Positions 47,700 to 58,387 are shown, numbered from the stretch's first letter. The stretch: DNA of 64,000 bases from Sporosarcina jiandibaonis (GCF_013184495.1 NZ_JAAOIY010000001.1:992001-1056000); one strand, 5' to 3'. Notes: generated from the letters alone by a model not told the origin. Program-made: numbers and translations.

Positions 47700-48788
47700 T
47701 TACTGAATGGGAATATGAAATTCTGCTCTATGTTTATTTTCATTATAAAATCTCGACATAGTTGGGATCGAAGCAATAAAATCAGCACATTGAATGCCAC
47801 TATTTTTTAATAGTTCATCAGCGATTGATGTATCAAAAACAGCATTCCATGTTAAGTAATCAAGGGTTTCAACTTCGACCCCCAATTTTCGTTGCACCTG
47901 TTTCGAGGTAAGCCCCTTCTCCGCTAGTGTACGAGGGAATCGTCCTTTCGGTTCCTTGCCGGTTAATTCTTTCACCATCGCTCTATATACATTTTCGACT
48001 AAATGTGGAGATGGATCTGTCAGATGAATGGTTTTTCCCAGTGCCGGCTCATGATTTACAAAAAAGATGGTGGCGTCAATAATGTAATCAATGGGCACAA
48101 CATTTATATGCGCATCTGTTTTTCCAACATAAGGAATGATTGGCATCCATTTTAGTTTATCAATCATATTCATGAAGAAATAGGGCCCGTCAAACTTTAT
48201 CGTTTCGCCTGTTTTTGAATGTCCTCTTACAATTCCCGGGCGAATAATTGTAACTGCAGCTTCACCCTTTAATTGTTCTACGATACATTCTGCTTCAAAT
48301 TTAGTTTCTTCGTAATGATTTTTAAAAGCGTTTGGGCGTATAAGTTCTGTTTCAAGAATCTTTCCTTCGCGAGTCCCTGCGACATACGCTGTGCTGAAAT
48401 AAATAAATTGGTTTATAGAAGGATGTGCTCGGACAAAATCACAGACCATTCTCGTCCCTTCTACATTCACCTTCCAAGCAATTTCTTTCTTGACTGCAAG
48501 ATCATAAATTGCCGCGAGATGCCACATGGTTAGTGCTTCATCTTGTACCATAGCTAATTCTTTTTCTTTTATCCCTAAATTCTTTAACGTAATATCCCCC
48601 GGAATAATTTCAAATGGCAGTATTACTTCTAACTCATCCAAAATAACTTTAATACTTTCTGCGGCCTGAGCAAGTTGACTTTCTAGGACGAGTACGTACA
48701 ATTTTTGTAGTTTACCTTTTTTAATTAATCCTTTAATCAATTGGCTTGCGATAAAACCCGGAAATCCCGTGAAAAAATGTGTACCCAT
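47700..48788 (-). CDS. SDR-type NAD-dependent epimerase/thioester-reductase-like protein
   Basis: A 362-residue extended SDR protein. The cofactor motif FFTGFPGFIASQLI is near residues 5-18, the catalytic serine region FIYFSTAYVAGT near 135, and YEETK supplies Tyr and Lys. The sequence is of the male-sterility/thioester-reductase group (NAD_binding_4), which reduces acyl thioesters or modifies sugars; the substrate is not known. I chose the ATG at 48788 (MGTHFF) with AAAGGGGTG six bases upstream. It is followed at once by the terC promoter. Confidence 0.82.
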   Translation of the reverse strand: MGTHFFTGFPGFIASQLIKGLIKKGKLQKLYVLVLESQLAQAAESIKVILDELEVILPFEIIPGDITLKNLGIKEKELAMVQDEALTMWHLAAIYDLAVKKEIAWKVNVEGTRMVCDFVRAHPSINQFIYFSTAYVAGTREGKILETELIRPNAFKNHYEETKFEAECIVEQLKGEAAVTIIRPGIVRGHSKTGETIKFDGPYFFMNMIDKLKWMPIIPYVGKTDAHINVVPIDYIIDATIFFVNHEPALGKTIHLTDPSPHLVENVYRAMVKELTGKEPKGRFPRTLAEKGLTSKQVQRKLGVEVETLDYLTWNAVFDTSIADELLKNSGIQCADFIASIPTMSRFYNENKHRAEFHIPIQ

Positions 48789-48969
48789 CTGTTCCACCCC
48801 TTTATTTTAGTATAGCATTTGTAATCGCTCGCTAGAAGAATGTTCTGAAGAATTCTTTAATTCTTAGAGTTATTCAATTTATTAACTTTACTAAGATTGA
48901 TTTTTTTGCGGTTTGATCGTTTCGATACTTCGTTTCGACTTAGCGAGTTGGACTGTAAGTAATAATAGA

Positions 48970-49025
48970 AAAAAGAAGGCGTTCCCCATCAAGTACAAGA
49001 CTTGAATAGGTACCGCCTTCTTTTT
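48970..49025 (-). terminator. Terminator after the RND gene
   Basis: AAAAAGAAGGCG (from 48971) and CGCCTTCTTTTT (to 49025) form a 12-bp stem enclosing a second small hairpin; T-runs lie on both sides. It follows the stop codon of the RND transporter gene. Confidence 0.8.
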
Positions 49026-49036
49026 ATATAGTCGTA

Positions 49037-52000
49037 CTATTCTTCAGGTATTGTGCGTTTTCTTGTTTGTCTATCGAATAAGCTGTAAATTACCGGAACG
49101 ATATAAAGTGTCAGGAATGTTGAACTTAGTAAACCGCCGATAACTGCAATTCCCATCGGCTGGTTCATTTCAGTACCTTCACCTAATCCAAGTGCAAGCG
49201 GCAAGAGCCCTAGGATTGTTGTTAGTGCCGTCATCAGGATCGGGCGAACTCGGTCTCGTACGGATGATATTATCGCGTCATACGAACTGAGTCCTGCTTC
49301 TTTTCGCTGATTAATATAATCAACTAAAACAATTCCATTATTGACTACAATTCCGACGAGAACGAGTATGCCGATGATTGCTGTTACGCTAATCGGCGTA
49401 TTTGTGGCAAATAAGCCGATGGCCACGCCGATTATCATAAGCGGCACGGAAAACATAATTACAAATGGGTATTTAAAGGACTCAAATTGCGCCGCCATGA
49501 CGATGTATACCAAGACAACCGCAAGCGCGAGAGCCAGCATCATATCGTCGATTGCACCTTCAAATAGCTCACGATCCCCGCTAAATGTTATATCGATTTC
49601 TTTGGGTAAGTTCAATTTATCAATCGTATCATTCACTTTTGTAGTCATTTGACCCAGCGACTCGGTAGATGCATACTTCACAGTAAAGGAAACAGAATGA
49701 GCCTGATCGACGCGTCGAATCGCTACCGGGCCTTCTGCAATTTCTATTGTCGCTACATCGCGCAGTTGAACAAATTCACCTGCTTGATTCCGGACTTTCA
49801 ATTTACCCAGCTTGTCAATACTATCACGGTATTTTTCGTCGTATTGGACAAGAACACGAAACACATCATTATCCTCACTGATGATTTGTGTCGCAAAAGC
49901 GCCGCGCGTAATATTATTAACTGTTTGAGCAAGTTGGTAAGGAACTAAACCTTTATCTGCAGCTTTTTCACGGTCTACAGTAATTTGGATTTCCTCGACT
50001 GTTTCAGAAAGTGTATTCGTTACTTCCATTACCGAATCAATACTGCCTAGCTCTTCGTTCAATTTTGTGACCGCTTCATCGAGTCTTTTTTCGTTCGTAT
50101 CTTGAAGCGCGAAACTTAACGTGTTTGGCGATGAGCCAGCTGCTGTTTGCATATTAAAACTAATTTCCGCATCATTTCCAACAGTCTCCAAAACAATTGG
50201 TTGTACTTCATCAACAAACTCAAAAACTGAGCGGTCTCGCTCACCGAGTGGAATCAGTTTCACATAAACTTCAGCTCGATTTGAATTTGAGGAACCTTGC
50301 GCTAAGCTCTCTTGCGTCCCCCCGACGAGACTGACATAGACCTCGACATCATCTTGTTTTTTCAACTCTGTTTCAATCTTTTTAACAACATCATTTGTTG
50401 CGCGTGTTGAAGCTCCATTCGGAAGTTTTACGCCAACACTAAATGACCCTTCATCCGTTGCCGGCAAAAACTCGGTCCCTACTTTAAATAAACCGAATCC
50501 GCTAAACAGAAGTAATACTGTCGTAATGGCTATCACTGTCAGGCGGTTACGTAATGCCCACTTTACTGAACGCTCAAAACGATTCAATGTTTTTGAACGC
50601 CTTCTTCTCGCTTCGTAATTCCCTTTCGGCTTTTTCAACATACGTGCCGCCATCATCGGCACAACAGTTAATGCAACGACTAGTGATGCAAGTAAACTAA
50701 ATGAAATCGTTAACGCGAACTCTGTAAAAATTTGGCCTATTAATCCGCTAATGAAAAGTACTGGCACAAAAACTGCTAATGTTGTGAGTGTGGAAGCGGT
50801 AATTGCTCCACCAATTTCTTTTGTTCCCACCTTGGCTGCTTGTGTCGGGTCTTTCCCCATCGCTAAATGTCGTTCAATATTTTCAATAACGACTATGGCA
50901 TTATCTACAAGCATGCCGATGCCAAGCGCTAAAGCACCTAATGTCATGATATTTAGAGTGAAATTCGCAAAATACATTAACACAAAAGTGACAATGACGG
51001 AATAAGGAATTGCGATCCCGATAATAATCGGGCTCTTTATGCCTCGAAGGAATAGAAATAACACAATCATTGCGAACAGACCACCTAAAATAAGTGACTG
51101 ACCTATATTTCCGATTGCTAATTTAACATAATCTCCTTGGTCAAAAAGTATATTCGATTCGATATCTTTATACTCGTCTGTAGCTAGAAGCTCTTCTAAG
51201 GCTTCTTTAAAGGAAGTTGAGACATCGGCTGTATTTGCCCTGGACTCTTGAAGAACAGACATCAGAACGGCCGGCTCTTCGTTTGCACGGGTTTCTGTAG
51301 TCGAATGCGCTTCAGTAAGTTCGACATTGCCGATATCGCCAACTTTAATTTTTTTCCCATTTACAGGATTTACGGTAACCGTTAACTCTCGAATATCTTC
51401 TACAGATGTTAGCATGCTGACGATACGAGTAGTGAGTTGCTTGCCGTCATTCGTTTCAATTGGCTCGCCCGGCATTGAAACATTATTCGCTTGAATGAGT
51501 TGAACAATGTCTTCTTGTGCAAGCTTGTTTTGTTCCAACTTTTTCTCATCTAGTGTAATCTGAACTTCTTCAATCAGCTTTCCAGATACTGTTACGCTTG
51601 CAACACCCTTTGTTCGCCGTAATTCCTGCTCTAACTTTTCGGCAACTAAACGAATATCAGCATCATTTTTTGCACTTAAAGATAATTGAATGACTGGAAA
51701 TTGTGACGGATCGAATTTTAATAGTCGCGGCGCATTGGCACCGTCCGGCATCGGTACCTGGTCGATCCTTTGCAATAAATCCATTTGAACATCATCAATT
51801 TTTGTAGACCAATCGAACATAAGTAGTATGAAATTCGACCCTTCCTGCGAAGAGGATTGAATTGATTTCAATCCAGGTGCTGTCGATAAACTATCCTCTA
51901 GCGGCTTCGTGACTTTTTCGCTCACTTCTGTAGGCGAAGCCCCTGGATAACTCGACACAACTACTGCAACAGGCGGGTTTAATTCCGGTATCAAAGTCAC

Positions 52001-52099
52001 GGGTATGCGGAAAAATGACACCGCCCCTAGAATAATTACTAGAAACATTGTAACAATAGTAAAAACTGGCCTTTTTATTGAAAAATCACTAATTTTCAT
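49037..52099 (-). CDS. RND family efflux transporter (SwrC/AcrB-like)
   Basis: A 1020-residue RND pump with 12 helices (one at residue 10-30, groups near 330-520 and 845-1000) and two large external loops. Markers include FSIKRPVFTIVTMFLV at the N-terminus, LGIGMLVDNAIVVIENIERH with its essential aspartates near 400, and GIVVNNGIVLVDYINQ near 925. Gram-positive members such as Bacillus SwrC export surfactin-like lipopeptides. I chose the ATG at 52099 (MKISDFSIKRP), which has GAGAGG eight bases upstream. No membrane fusion or outer membrane partner is adjacent, as expected in a Gram-positive. Confidence 0.93.
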   Translation of the reverse strand: MKISDFSIKRPVFTIVTMFLVIILGAVSFFRIPVTLIPELNPPVAVVVSSYPGASPTEVSEKVTKPLEDSLSTAPGLKSIQSSSQEGSNFILLMFDWSTKIDDVQMDLLQRIDQVPMPDGANAPRLLKFDPSQFPVIQLSLSAKNDADIRLVAEKLEQELRRTKGVASVTVSGKLIEEVQITLDEKKLEQNKLAQEDIVQLIQANNVSMPGEPIETNDGKQLTTRIVSMLTSVEDIRELTVTVNPVNGKKIKVGDIGNVELTEAHSTTETRANEEPAVLMSVLQESRANTADVSTSFKEALEELLATDEYKDIESNILFDQGDYVKLAIGNIGQSLILGGLFAMIVLFLFLRGIKSPIIIGIAIPYSVIVTFVLMYFANFTLNIMTLGALALGIGMLVDNAIVVIENIERHLAMGKDPTQAAKVGTKEIGGAITASTLTTLAVFVPVLFISGLIGQIFTEFALTISFSLLASLVVALTVVPMMAARMLKKPKGNYEARRRRSKTLNRFERSVKWALRNRLTVIAITTVLLLFSGFGLFKVGTEFLPATDEGSFSVGVKLPNGASTRATNDVVKKIETELKKQDDVEVYVSLVGGTQESLAQGSSNSNRAEVYVKLIPLGERDRSVFEFVDEVQPIVLETVGNDAEISFNMQTAAGSSPNTLSFALQDTNEKRLDEAVTKLNEELGSIDSVMEVTNTLSETVEEIQITVDREKAADKGLVPYQLAQTVNNITRGAFATQIISEDNDVFRVLVQYDEKYRDSIDKLGKLKVRNQAGEFVQLRDVATIEIAEGPVAIRRVDQAHSVSFTVKYASTESLGQMTTKVNDTIDKLNLPKEIDITFSGDRELFEGAIDDMMLALALAVVLVYIVMAAQFESFKYPFVIMFSVPLMIIGVAIGLFATNTPISVTAIIGILVLVGIVVNNGIVLVDYINQRKEAGLSSYDAIISSVRDRVRPILMTALTTILGLLPLALGLGEGTEMNQPMGIAVIGGLLSSTFLTLYIVPVIYSLFDRQTRKRTIPEE

Positions 52100-52306
52100 G
52101 GGAACGTCCTCTCTTGAAAAAAGATACACTACTTTAATCATAATGAATGACGAACCCTTTCTCAAATGAGAACTTCGTATTCGACAAAAACAAACAAAGA
52201 TAGCAGCTGTTTATCGTTGCGTGCAAACTGATTTCTACCCTTGAAACCTGTTATACTATGCTCAGTCAATTTCAATCGTCTATACATAAACACTGGAGGT
52301 ATTCTT

Positions 52307-52603
52307 TTGCATGATGAAAATCAGAAAGTCGTGTGCACCCTTACCTATAATTTAGTTGAAAAAGTTACTGGTTGGTATGACCAAACGACAAATCGGACTA
52401 AGCATTCTATCCATTTATACGTAGATACAATTTCAACTGAAAAATATAACTTTCCATTAGAACATGTTCATGATCTTTCGTATAAGCCATTTTCCAATGG
52501 AGCCGGATTATTCTATTTGCATACTAACCAAGGGCTATTTATGTTTGAGGTCGATGCAGATCCAACAAACTTCATCGATCTGTATAAATCATTACGGAAA
52601 TAA
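52307..52603 (+). CDS. Hypothetical 98-residue protein
   Basis: A 98-residue soluble protein (start HDENQKVVCTLTYNLVEKV), probably a small beta-rich domain. The start is TTG at 52307 with GGAGG seven bases upstream; the frame continues up but has no site there. I do not recognise a family. It runs divergently from the RND gene and convergently to prfC, alone on its transcript. Confidence 0.75.
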   Translation: MHDENQKVVCTLTYNLVEKVTGWYDQTTNRTKHSIHLYVDTISTEKYNFPLEHVHDLSYKPFSNGAGLFYLHTNQGLFMFEVDADPTNFIDLYKSLRK

Positions 52604-52636
52604 AAAAACTAGCAGAGCGAAAATCCGCCCCACTAG
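52601..52636 (-). terminator. Terminator after prfC
   Basis: On the minus strand CTAGTGGGGCG and CGCTCTGCTAG pair over 11 positions with several G-U pairs around a six-base loop (complement of 52609-52636) and run into seven T. On the plus strand the G-U pairs become mismatches, so it serves prfC mainly. Confidence 0.75.
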
Positions 52637-52646
52637 CTGTAAAAAA

Positions 52647-54221
52647 TTATAGCAAACTATATAAATTGATATCCGGATTTTTGTCATGGAACCAACGCAT
52701 TGCGAATTCATTTTCAAACAAAAATACTAATTTCTCATAACGGTCTTTCACGAGCATTGCGCGTTGACCTGCCATGGATTCTTTTACATCGCTCTCGTTT
52801 TCAATCCATCGCGCAACTTTGGAGCCAAGGTTTTCCATTTGCACTTCCACGTTATACTCGTTTTTCATACGGTGTTCGAAAACTTCAAACTGTAGTTGCC
52901 CAACAGCTCCGAGCAACACTTCTTCTGTATGAAGCGTGCGGTAATATTGAATGGCACCTTCTTGTACAAGTTGCAATATTCCTTTATGGAAATGCTTCGA
53001 CTTCATCACGTTTTTCGCCGTGACCCGCACAAATAATTCAGGAGTGAACTGCGGCAATGCATCAAATGTAAAGGAGGATTTCCCGCCGATGATCGTATCG
53101 CCTATTTGATAGTTCCCTGTATCATGCAATCCGATAATATCTCCAGCAACGGCCTCATTCACTGTTTCCCGGTCATCCGCCAAAAACTGTGTAGTTTGAG
53201 TAAGTTTGAATGTACGGGAAATCCGTGGCACAGAAACCGTCATTCCGCGTTCAAACGCGCCCGATACGATTCGCACAAATGCGATTCGATCACGGTGGGC
53301 AGGGTTCATATTCGCTTGAATTTTAAAGATGAATCCTGAAAACTCTTTCGATTGCGGACTAATTTCTGTTTCATCTTTTGTCTTTCTTGGCTGCGGTGGA
53401 GGGGCAAACTGTAAAAATGTTTCTAAAAATGTTTGCACACCGAAACTCGTCAATGCACTTCCGAAAAATACAGGCGTCAATTCTCCATTAGCAATACGCT
53501 CCTCGTCGAATTCATTACCTGCTTCATTTAACAATAAAACATCTTCTAATGTCTGTTGATAATAAGATGTCTCCATCATCGGATGAGGTTCCCGAAGTCC
53601 TCCGTCTTCATCTAATTCAAGAAAACGGTCGTCTCCCTCGGCGCGAACTTGTTCAATTCGATTATTAAAACGATCATATATACCGAGGAATTCTTTCCCC
53701 ATTCCGATCGGCCAATTCATCGCATAAGATTCAATTCCAAGCACTTCTTCAAGTTCTTCCATCAAATCCAATGGTTCTTTCCCTTGTCTATCCATTTTAT
53801 TGATAAAAGTAAAGATCGGAATACCGCGCATACGGCATACTTTGAAGAGCTTGATTGTTTGGGGTTCAATCCCGCGAGCCACATCGACCATCATGACTGC
53901 AGCATCGACCGCCATCAATGTGCGGTACGTGTCTTCACTGAAATCTTCGTGTCCGGGTGTGTCGAGAATATTGACTCGTTTGCCTTGATAATCGAACTGC
54001 ATAACGGAAGATGTTACCGAGATTCCTCGTTGTTTTTCAATTTCCATCCAATCAGATGTCGCAAACTTGCCCGACTTTTTACCTTTAACTGTTCCAGCAT
54101 CGCGAATAGCGCCGCCGAAATAGAGTAGTTTTTCCGTTATCGTTGTTTTACCTGCATCCGGATGGGATATAATTGCAAATGTCCGTCTAGACGCAATTTC
54201 TTCATTTATTGGGTTCTTCAT
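52647..54221 (-). CDS. prfC: Peptide chain release factor 3
   Basis: A 524-residue translational GTPase that recycles release factors 1 and 2 from ribosomes. G1 motif SHPDAGKTT near residues 19-27, G2/G3 region with [10 protein letters not shown] and DTPGHEDF, and G4 NKMDR are present; the C-terminal RF3 domain follows. Full family length. The ATG at 54221 has AAGGAGAT upstream. RF3 is common but not universal in Bacillales. It forms a single-gene unit between two terminators. Confidence 0.95.
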   Translation of the reverse strand: MKNPINEEIASRRTFAIISHPDAGKTTITEKLLYFGGAIRDAGTVKGKKSGKFATSDWMEIEKQRGISVTSSVMQFDYQGKRVNILDTPGHEDFSEDTYRTLMAVDAAVMMVDVARGIEPQTIKLFKVCRMRGIPIFTFINKMDRQGKEPLDLMEELEEVLGIESYAMNWPIGMGKEFLGIYDRFNNRIEQVRAEGDDRFLELDEDGGLREPHPMMETSYYQQTLEDVLLLNEAGNEFDEERIANGELTPVFFGSALTSFGVQTFLETFLQFAPPPQPRKTKDETEISPQSKEFSGFIFKIQANMNPAHRDRIAFVRIVSGAFERGMTVSVPRISRTFKLTQTTQFLADDRETVNEAVAGDIIGLHDTGNYQIGDTIIGGKSSFTFDALPQFTPELFVRVTAKNVMKSKHFHKGILQLVQEGAIQYYRTLHTEEVLLGAVGQLQFEVFEHRMKNEYNVEVQMENLGSKVARWIENESDVKESMAGQRAMLVKDRYEKLVFLFENEFAMRWFHDKNPDINLYSLL

Positions 54222-54317
54222 TTGTTTGTAATCTCCTTCTGTTCCGATTGTCTAATCATAGTGATTACAACCGTAAATTTCAACAATTTTTTCTCGAAAT
54301 TAGTATATGTTTCATTC

Positions 54318-54355
54318 CAAAAAAAATCGAGCCGCCTAGAAAACTAGACAGCTCG
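54318..54355 (-). terminator. Terminator after murE
   Basis: On the minus strand CGAGCTGTCTAG pairs with CTAGGCGGCTCG over 12 positions (two G-U) and is followed by an A and eight T. Confidence 0.85.
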
Positions 54356-54363
54356 TCCCCCAA

Positions 54364-55848
54364 TTATTTCCTTGCTTCTTGCGACCCGAATTTTTTCTCC
54401 GCTTCTAAAAGCGCGATTTCTGCATCGGAATGCGGGTATTTGGTATTTCCGATAATTTGAAAATCTTCATGGCCTTTACCGGCAAATATTATGATATCAT
54501 TCGGATTTGCAACGGTGATTGCATGACGAACTGCTTCGGCACGGTCGCCGATGCAAGCATAGTTGTCGTGTTCCATTCCGGCTTCTAACTCTGACAAAAT
54601 TGTTTCATATGGTTCATCGCGCGGGTCATCTGTTGTCAATATGACATAGTCTGCGACCGATGCTTCTTTTGCCATGATTGGACGTTTTACACGATCCCGG
54701 TTGCCTCCAGTGCCGATGATGAAAATGAGTTTATTCGTTTTATAAGGAAGAACCGCCTCGATCGCTTTCTTTATTGCATCCGGCGTATGCGCATAATCGA
54801 CATACATGGTCAGCGGCAACTCTGTCTCAACCTTTTCCATTCGGCCTTTCACAGAGTCAATTTCGCCAAGATAGTTGACGATATCAGCCGTAGCCATCCC
54901 TTTCGCATAAAGTGCTGCAATTGCCGCGAGTGCATTTGCCACACTGAATTCACCGATTAAATTCATCTGCACCGGGAATTTACCATCTGGAGAATTCAAT
55001 GTAAACGTTGTACCATCTGCGTCAAGTTCGATATCTTCTCCGTGGAATACGGCTTCGTTCTTAATGCCGTATGTCAAAATAGGATAACTTGTCTTTTCAT
55101 ATAATTTCTTACTCCATGGATCATCCGCATTCACGACAGCAAATTTTCTTTGCTCAAGATCCTGGCCTAGCTGAGAAAACAAAAGGCTTTTCGCTTCCCC
55201 GTAATTGTCCATCGTTCCGTGGAAATCAAGATGATCATGCGTCAAATTTGTAAATATCGCAATGTCAAACTCGGTTCCGGCAAGTCTGCCCTCAACGAGT
55301 CCATGGGAAGATACCTCCATCGACATCGTTTTACAGCCTTCATTTGCAGCTTGTGCAATCATCGCTTGAGTTGTTAGCGCATCGCCAGTCGTATTTTCAG
55401 TCTCATAAAGTGTACCGTCCAAGTCGAATCCGATTGTCCCGGATGCTGCGGACTTTTCTCCGGATGCTCTTAAAATAGCCTGGATGATTCCGCTAACGCT
55501 CGTTTTTCCATTCGTTCCCGTAACGCCAATCATCGTCATCTTTTTCGAAGGATATTGATAGTAGCGCGCTGCCAATAAACTAATCGCACGCGAAGTATTT
55601 TCGACTGTTACAACTGCCACTTTTTCCAAGTCAACATTGACCGGCTTGGACGCTACAATAACGCGCGCCCCGTTATCAACTGCTTGTTGAACAAAATCAT
55701 GACCGTCGACTGTAAAACCTACAATACAGACAAACATTCCCCCAGCATTTATGACCCGCGAATTAACCGCAAGATCTGTAATTGTTGATGGTAACGCGCC
55801 TTCTATTTTTTTCACAGGTAAAATTGAAAGTAAATTTTTCGTATTCAT
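54364..55848 (-). CDS. murE: UDP-MurNAc-dipeptide amino acid ligase (MurE)
   Basis: A 494-residue Mur ligase that adds the third residue of the peptidoglycan stem peptide. The UDP-binding N-terminal domain has VNSRVINAGGMFV, the ATP loop is GVTGTNGKTS near residues 108-117, and the C-terminal domain follows. The substrate motif reads DDPRDEP, where diaminopimelate enzymes usually have DNPR; this fits a lysine-adding or other non-standard MurE. It stands outside the division cluster, so it may be a second MurE. It follows the M42 peptidase by 13 bases. Confidence 0.9.
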   Translation of the reverse strand: MNTKNLLSILPVKKIEGALPSTITDLAVNSRVINAGGMFVCIVGFTVDGHDFVQQAVDNGARVIVASKPVNVDLEKVAVVTVENTSRAISLLAARYYQYPSKKMTMIGVTGTNGKTSVSGIIQAILRASGEKSAASGTIGFDLDGTLYETENTTGDALTTQAMIAQAANEGCKTMSMEVSSHGLVEGRLAGTEFDIAIFTNLTHDHLDFHGTMDNYGEAKSLLFSQLGQDLEQRKFAVVNADDPWSKKLYEKTSYPILTYGIKNEAVFHGEDIELDADGTTFTLNSPDGKFPVQMNLIGEFSVANALAAIAALYAKGMATADIVNYLGEIDSVKGRMEKVETELPLTMYVDYAHTPDAIKKAIEAVLPYKTNKLIFIIGTGGNRDRVKRPIMAKEASVADYVILTTDDPRDEPYETILSELEAGMEHDNYACIGDRAEAVRHAITVANPNDIIIFAGKGHEDFQIIGNTKYPHSDAEIALLEAEKKFGSQEARK

Positions 55849-55861
55849 TAAAATCCTCCGT

Positions 55862-56914
55862 TCATTCCATCATGTCAGATGTGACATATGCATGTAAAAG
55901 TTCTGCAGTCGCCTGTAACGAGTCAATATGTGTTCGTTCAAGCGCATGTGATGACTCGATTCCAGGTCCAAACAACGCATGTTTAACATCGAAACCCGCC
56001 CGAATTGCTGCTGACGCATCCGACCCGTAATACGGATAGATATCAAGCTTATGACCAATCTTATTCTCTTCTGCAAGCCCGACGAGGTGCTGTGTTAATG
56101 CATAATGATACGGCCCGCTCGAATCTTTCGCACAAATCGACACCGTATATTCATCGGACGTTTGCCCATCGCCAATCGCACCCATATCGACCGCTATGTA
56201 TTCAACCGTTTCTGTAGGTATATTCGAGTTGCCTCCATAGCCGATTTCTTCGTTATTTGAAATGTAAAAATGAGTTGTATGCGGTAGTTTAACGTTATGC
56301 TCTTTTAATGACCGTATTAATTCAATCACTAATGCGGTACTAGCTTTGTCATCTAAATGACGAGATTTGATAAATCCGCTTTCCGTCTCTTCAAAACGCG
56401 GATCGAAAGAAACAAAATCGCCTACTTCGATGCCAAGTGCACGCGTATCATCTTCATTAAATACCTTTTCATCAATGCGCACTTCTATATTCTCTGCATT
56501 TCTTTCCACCGAACCTGCGTCTCTATAAACATGGACGGTCGTTTGATGCATCAATATCGTCCCGCGAACCTTTTTCCCTGAAGCTGTATGAATCAAGCAA
56601 TATTCCCCTTCAACTGCATTCCAATTAAATCCGCCGATCATCGTTAATTTCAATCGACCATTGCTTTTAACTTCTTTCACCATTGCACCGAGCGTGTCCG
56701 TATGGGCAGTTAGTAAGCGGTGCCTTGTTGTATCTTCTCCTTTGATCGTTGCAATGATTGCACCTTTATTAGTCGTTGTATAAGGAACGTTAATCGCTTC
56801 AAATTCCTCTGCGATTAAAGCCATTACTGTCGATGTATATCCCGATGGACTCGGTGTTTCAACAAGTCTCTTTATAAGTTCAACTGTTTTCTCCTTATTA
56901 AATATATTCGTCAT
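55862..56914 (-). CDS. M42 family metallo-aminopeptidase
   Basis: A 350-residue two-metal aminopeptidase of the M42 (FrvX/YsdC) family, usually large tetrahedral cytoplasmic complexes. Metal ligands are visible in HTDTLGAMV (near residues 71-79), LDDKAST (near 185) and NNEEIGYGG (near 219-227); the C-terminal HALERTH region holds another. It precedes murE by 13 bases, and joint transcription with a cell wall gene suggests peptide recycling, but that is an inference. The ATG at 56914 is in a good context. Confidence 0.92.
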   Translation of the reverse strand: MTNIFNKEKTVELIKRLVETPSPSGYTSTVMALIAEEFEAINVPYTTTNKGAIIATIKGEDTTRHRLLTAHTDTLGAMVKEVKSNGRLKLTMIGGFNWNAVEGEYCLIHTASGKKVRGTILMHQTTVHVYRDAGSVERNAENIEVRIDEKVFNEDDTRALGIEVGDFVSFDPRFEETESGFIKSRHLDDKASTALVIELIRSLKEHNVKLPHTTHFYISNNEEIGYGGNSNIPTETVEYIAVDMGAIGDGQTSDEYTVSICAKDSSGPYHYALTQHLVGLAEENKIGHKLDIYPYYGSDASAAIRAGFDVKHALFGPGIESSHALERTHIDSLQATAELLHAYVTSDMME

Positions 56915-56984
56915 GGTTGATATCCCCTTTGATTAAAATTCAACTATAGAATTAGTATACTTTTATTGCAGCCTAAAAGAAAAG

Positions 56985-57018
56985 AAAAACCGCATCCATT
57001 AACGGATTAGCGGTTTTA
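56985..57018 (-). terminator. Terminator after the aldehyde dehydrogenase
   Basis: AAAACCGC and GCGGTTTT enclose a loop that can itself pair (TCC-GGA); on the minus strand a T-rich run follows. It overlaps the stop codon at 56999. Confidence 0.75.
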
Positions 57019-58387
57019 TTAGTTTTAATTTATTTTCATAAGGCGGAAAGGCGAACCGCATAGGAATTTTCGTGCTTCGTTGCATCATTGACTTAGCATG
57101 GGTAAAAAGATTAAAACTTTCTTTACCGTGGTAGGCATTGACTCCAGATGAACCGATTCCACCAAAAGGCAAATTCGTATTGCCGACATGCGAAACCGTA
57201 TCGTTAATACAGCCGCCGCCGAACGGTAAACTTTCAATAAAGTAATTAGCCGCTTCTTCATTTTCCGTAAACATGTAAGCCGCGAGCGGTTTCGGCAATT
57301 GACGAATACGATGAATAACTTCCCCGAGATTATCGTACTCAAGAATTGGCAACACCGGACCAAAAATTTCATCTTCCATTGATGGACTATCCCAAGTCAC
57401 TCGGTCGAGCAATGTTGGCTCGATGAATAAAGATGAACGATCAAAATCGCCGCCATATACGATTTGCGGCCATTCTCTTTCAATCAATTTTGCCAGTCGG
57501 ACAAATTGTTTTTCATTAATAATCCTTCCGTAATCAGTGCTATCTTTCGCATCCATGCCGTAAAAGTCTTGGATCGTATCAGTCAAAATCTCGATAAACT
57601 CTTTTTTAATCGAATGATGAACCAATAGATAATCAGGTGCAACGCAAGTCTGCCCGGTATTTAGAAATTTTCCCCAAACGATTCGCTCAGCAGCATGAAC
57701 AAGATTCGCTGTTTGGTCTACAATTGTCGGACTTTTCCCTCCGAGTTCAAGCGTTATCGGCGTCAATCTTTTCGCAGCGGCTTCCATTATCACTTTTCCA
57801 ACTGCAACACTGCCCGTAAAGAAAATATAATCGAAAGGCGCATGAATAAGCGCGGTTGTTTCTTCCCGTTCCCCTTCAATAACTCGAATGTATTCGGGTG
57901 GAAACGTTTCCGATAAAATCTTTTCTACAATCCGAACTGTGTGAGTCGCAGATTCAGACGGCTTCACAATTGCACAGTTCCCGCCGGCAATCGCGCCAAC
58001 CAATGGTTCCATGACAAGCTGAAACGGATAATTAAACGGTGCGATAATCAAGACCGAGCCGTATGGTTCCCGAACGATGAAGCTTTTTGAAGGTTGCAAA
58101 TGAATCGGTGTTTTTGCAACTTTCGGCTTCATCCAAGCATCCACATTTTTGATCATATGCGAAATACTTGAAAGGACAAAGCCGATTTCAGTTACATACG
58201 ATTCGAACGGACTCTTTCCCAAATCTTTTTGAAGTGCATCCGAAATCGCATCTTCACTTGCAAGAATCGCATCGCGTAATTTTGTTAACATTTCTTTTCG
58301 AAATTCCGCACTCCGTGTCTGTCCAGAGAAATAAAACTGGTGTTGTGATGCAATCATCGATTCAACATCTTGTGCAGTAAAATTCAT
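56999..58387 (-). CDS. Aldehyde dehydrogenase (class 3, fatty aldehyde type)
   Basis: A 462-residue NAD(P)-dependent aldehyde dehydrogenase. The general base Glu is in TLELGGKSP near residue 215 and the catalytic Cys in NTGQTCVAPDY near 245. The length and the C-terminal GGIGSSGVNAYHGKESFNLFTH region are those of class 3 enzymes such as Bacillus YwdH, which act on medium- and long-chain aldehydes. The ATG at 58387 has GGGGGG five bases upstream; a longer frame exists but lacks a site. Confidence 0.92.
   Translation of the reverse strand: MNFTAQDVESMIASQHQFYFSGQTRSAEFRKEMLTKLRDAILASEDAISDALQKDLGKSPFESYVTEIGFVLSSISHMIKNVDAWMKPKVAKTPIHLQPSKSFIVREPYGSVLIIAPFNYPFQLVMEPLVGAIAGGNCAIVKPSESATHTVRIVEKILSETFPPEYIRVIEGEREETTALIHAPFDYIFFTGSVAVGKVIMEAAAKRLTPITLELGGKSPTIVDQTANLVHAAERIVWGKFLNTGQTCVAPDYLLVHHSIKKEFIEILTDTIQDFYGMDAKDSTDYGRIINEKQFVRLAKLIEREWPQIVYGGDFDRSSLFIEPTLLDRVTWDSPSMEDEIFGPVLPILEYDNLGEVIHRIRQLPKPLAAYMFTENEEAANYFIESLPFGGGCINDTVSHVGNTNLPFGGIGSSGVNAYHGKESFNLFTHAKSMMQRSTKIPMRFAFPPYENKLKLIKPLIR

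Noticed and set aside
53649..54128. 159-residue plus-strand open frame
   Set aside because: It lies wholly antisense within prfC, has no ribosome site and no recognisable domain.
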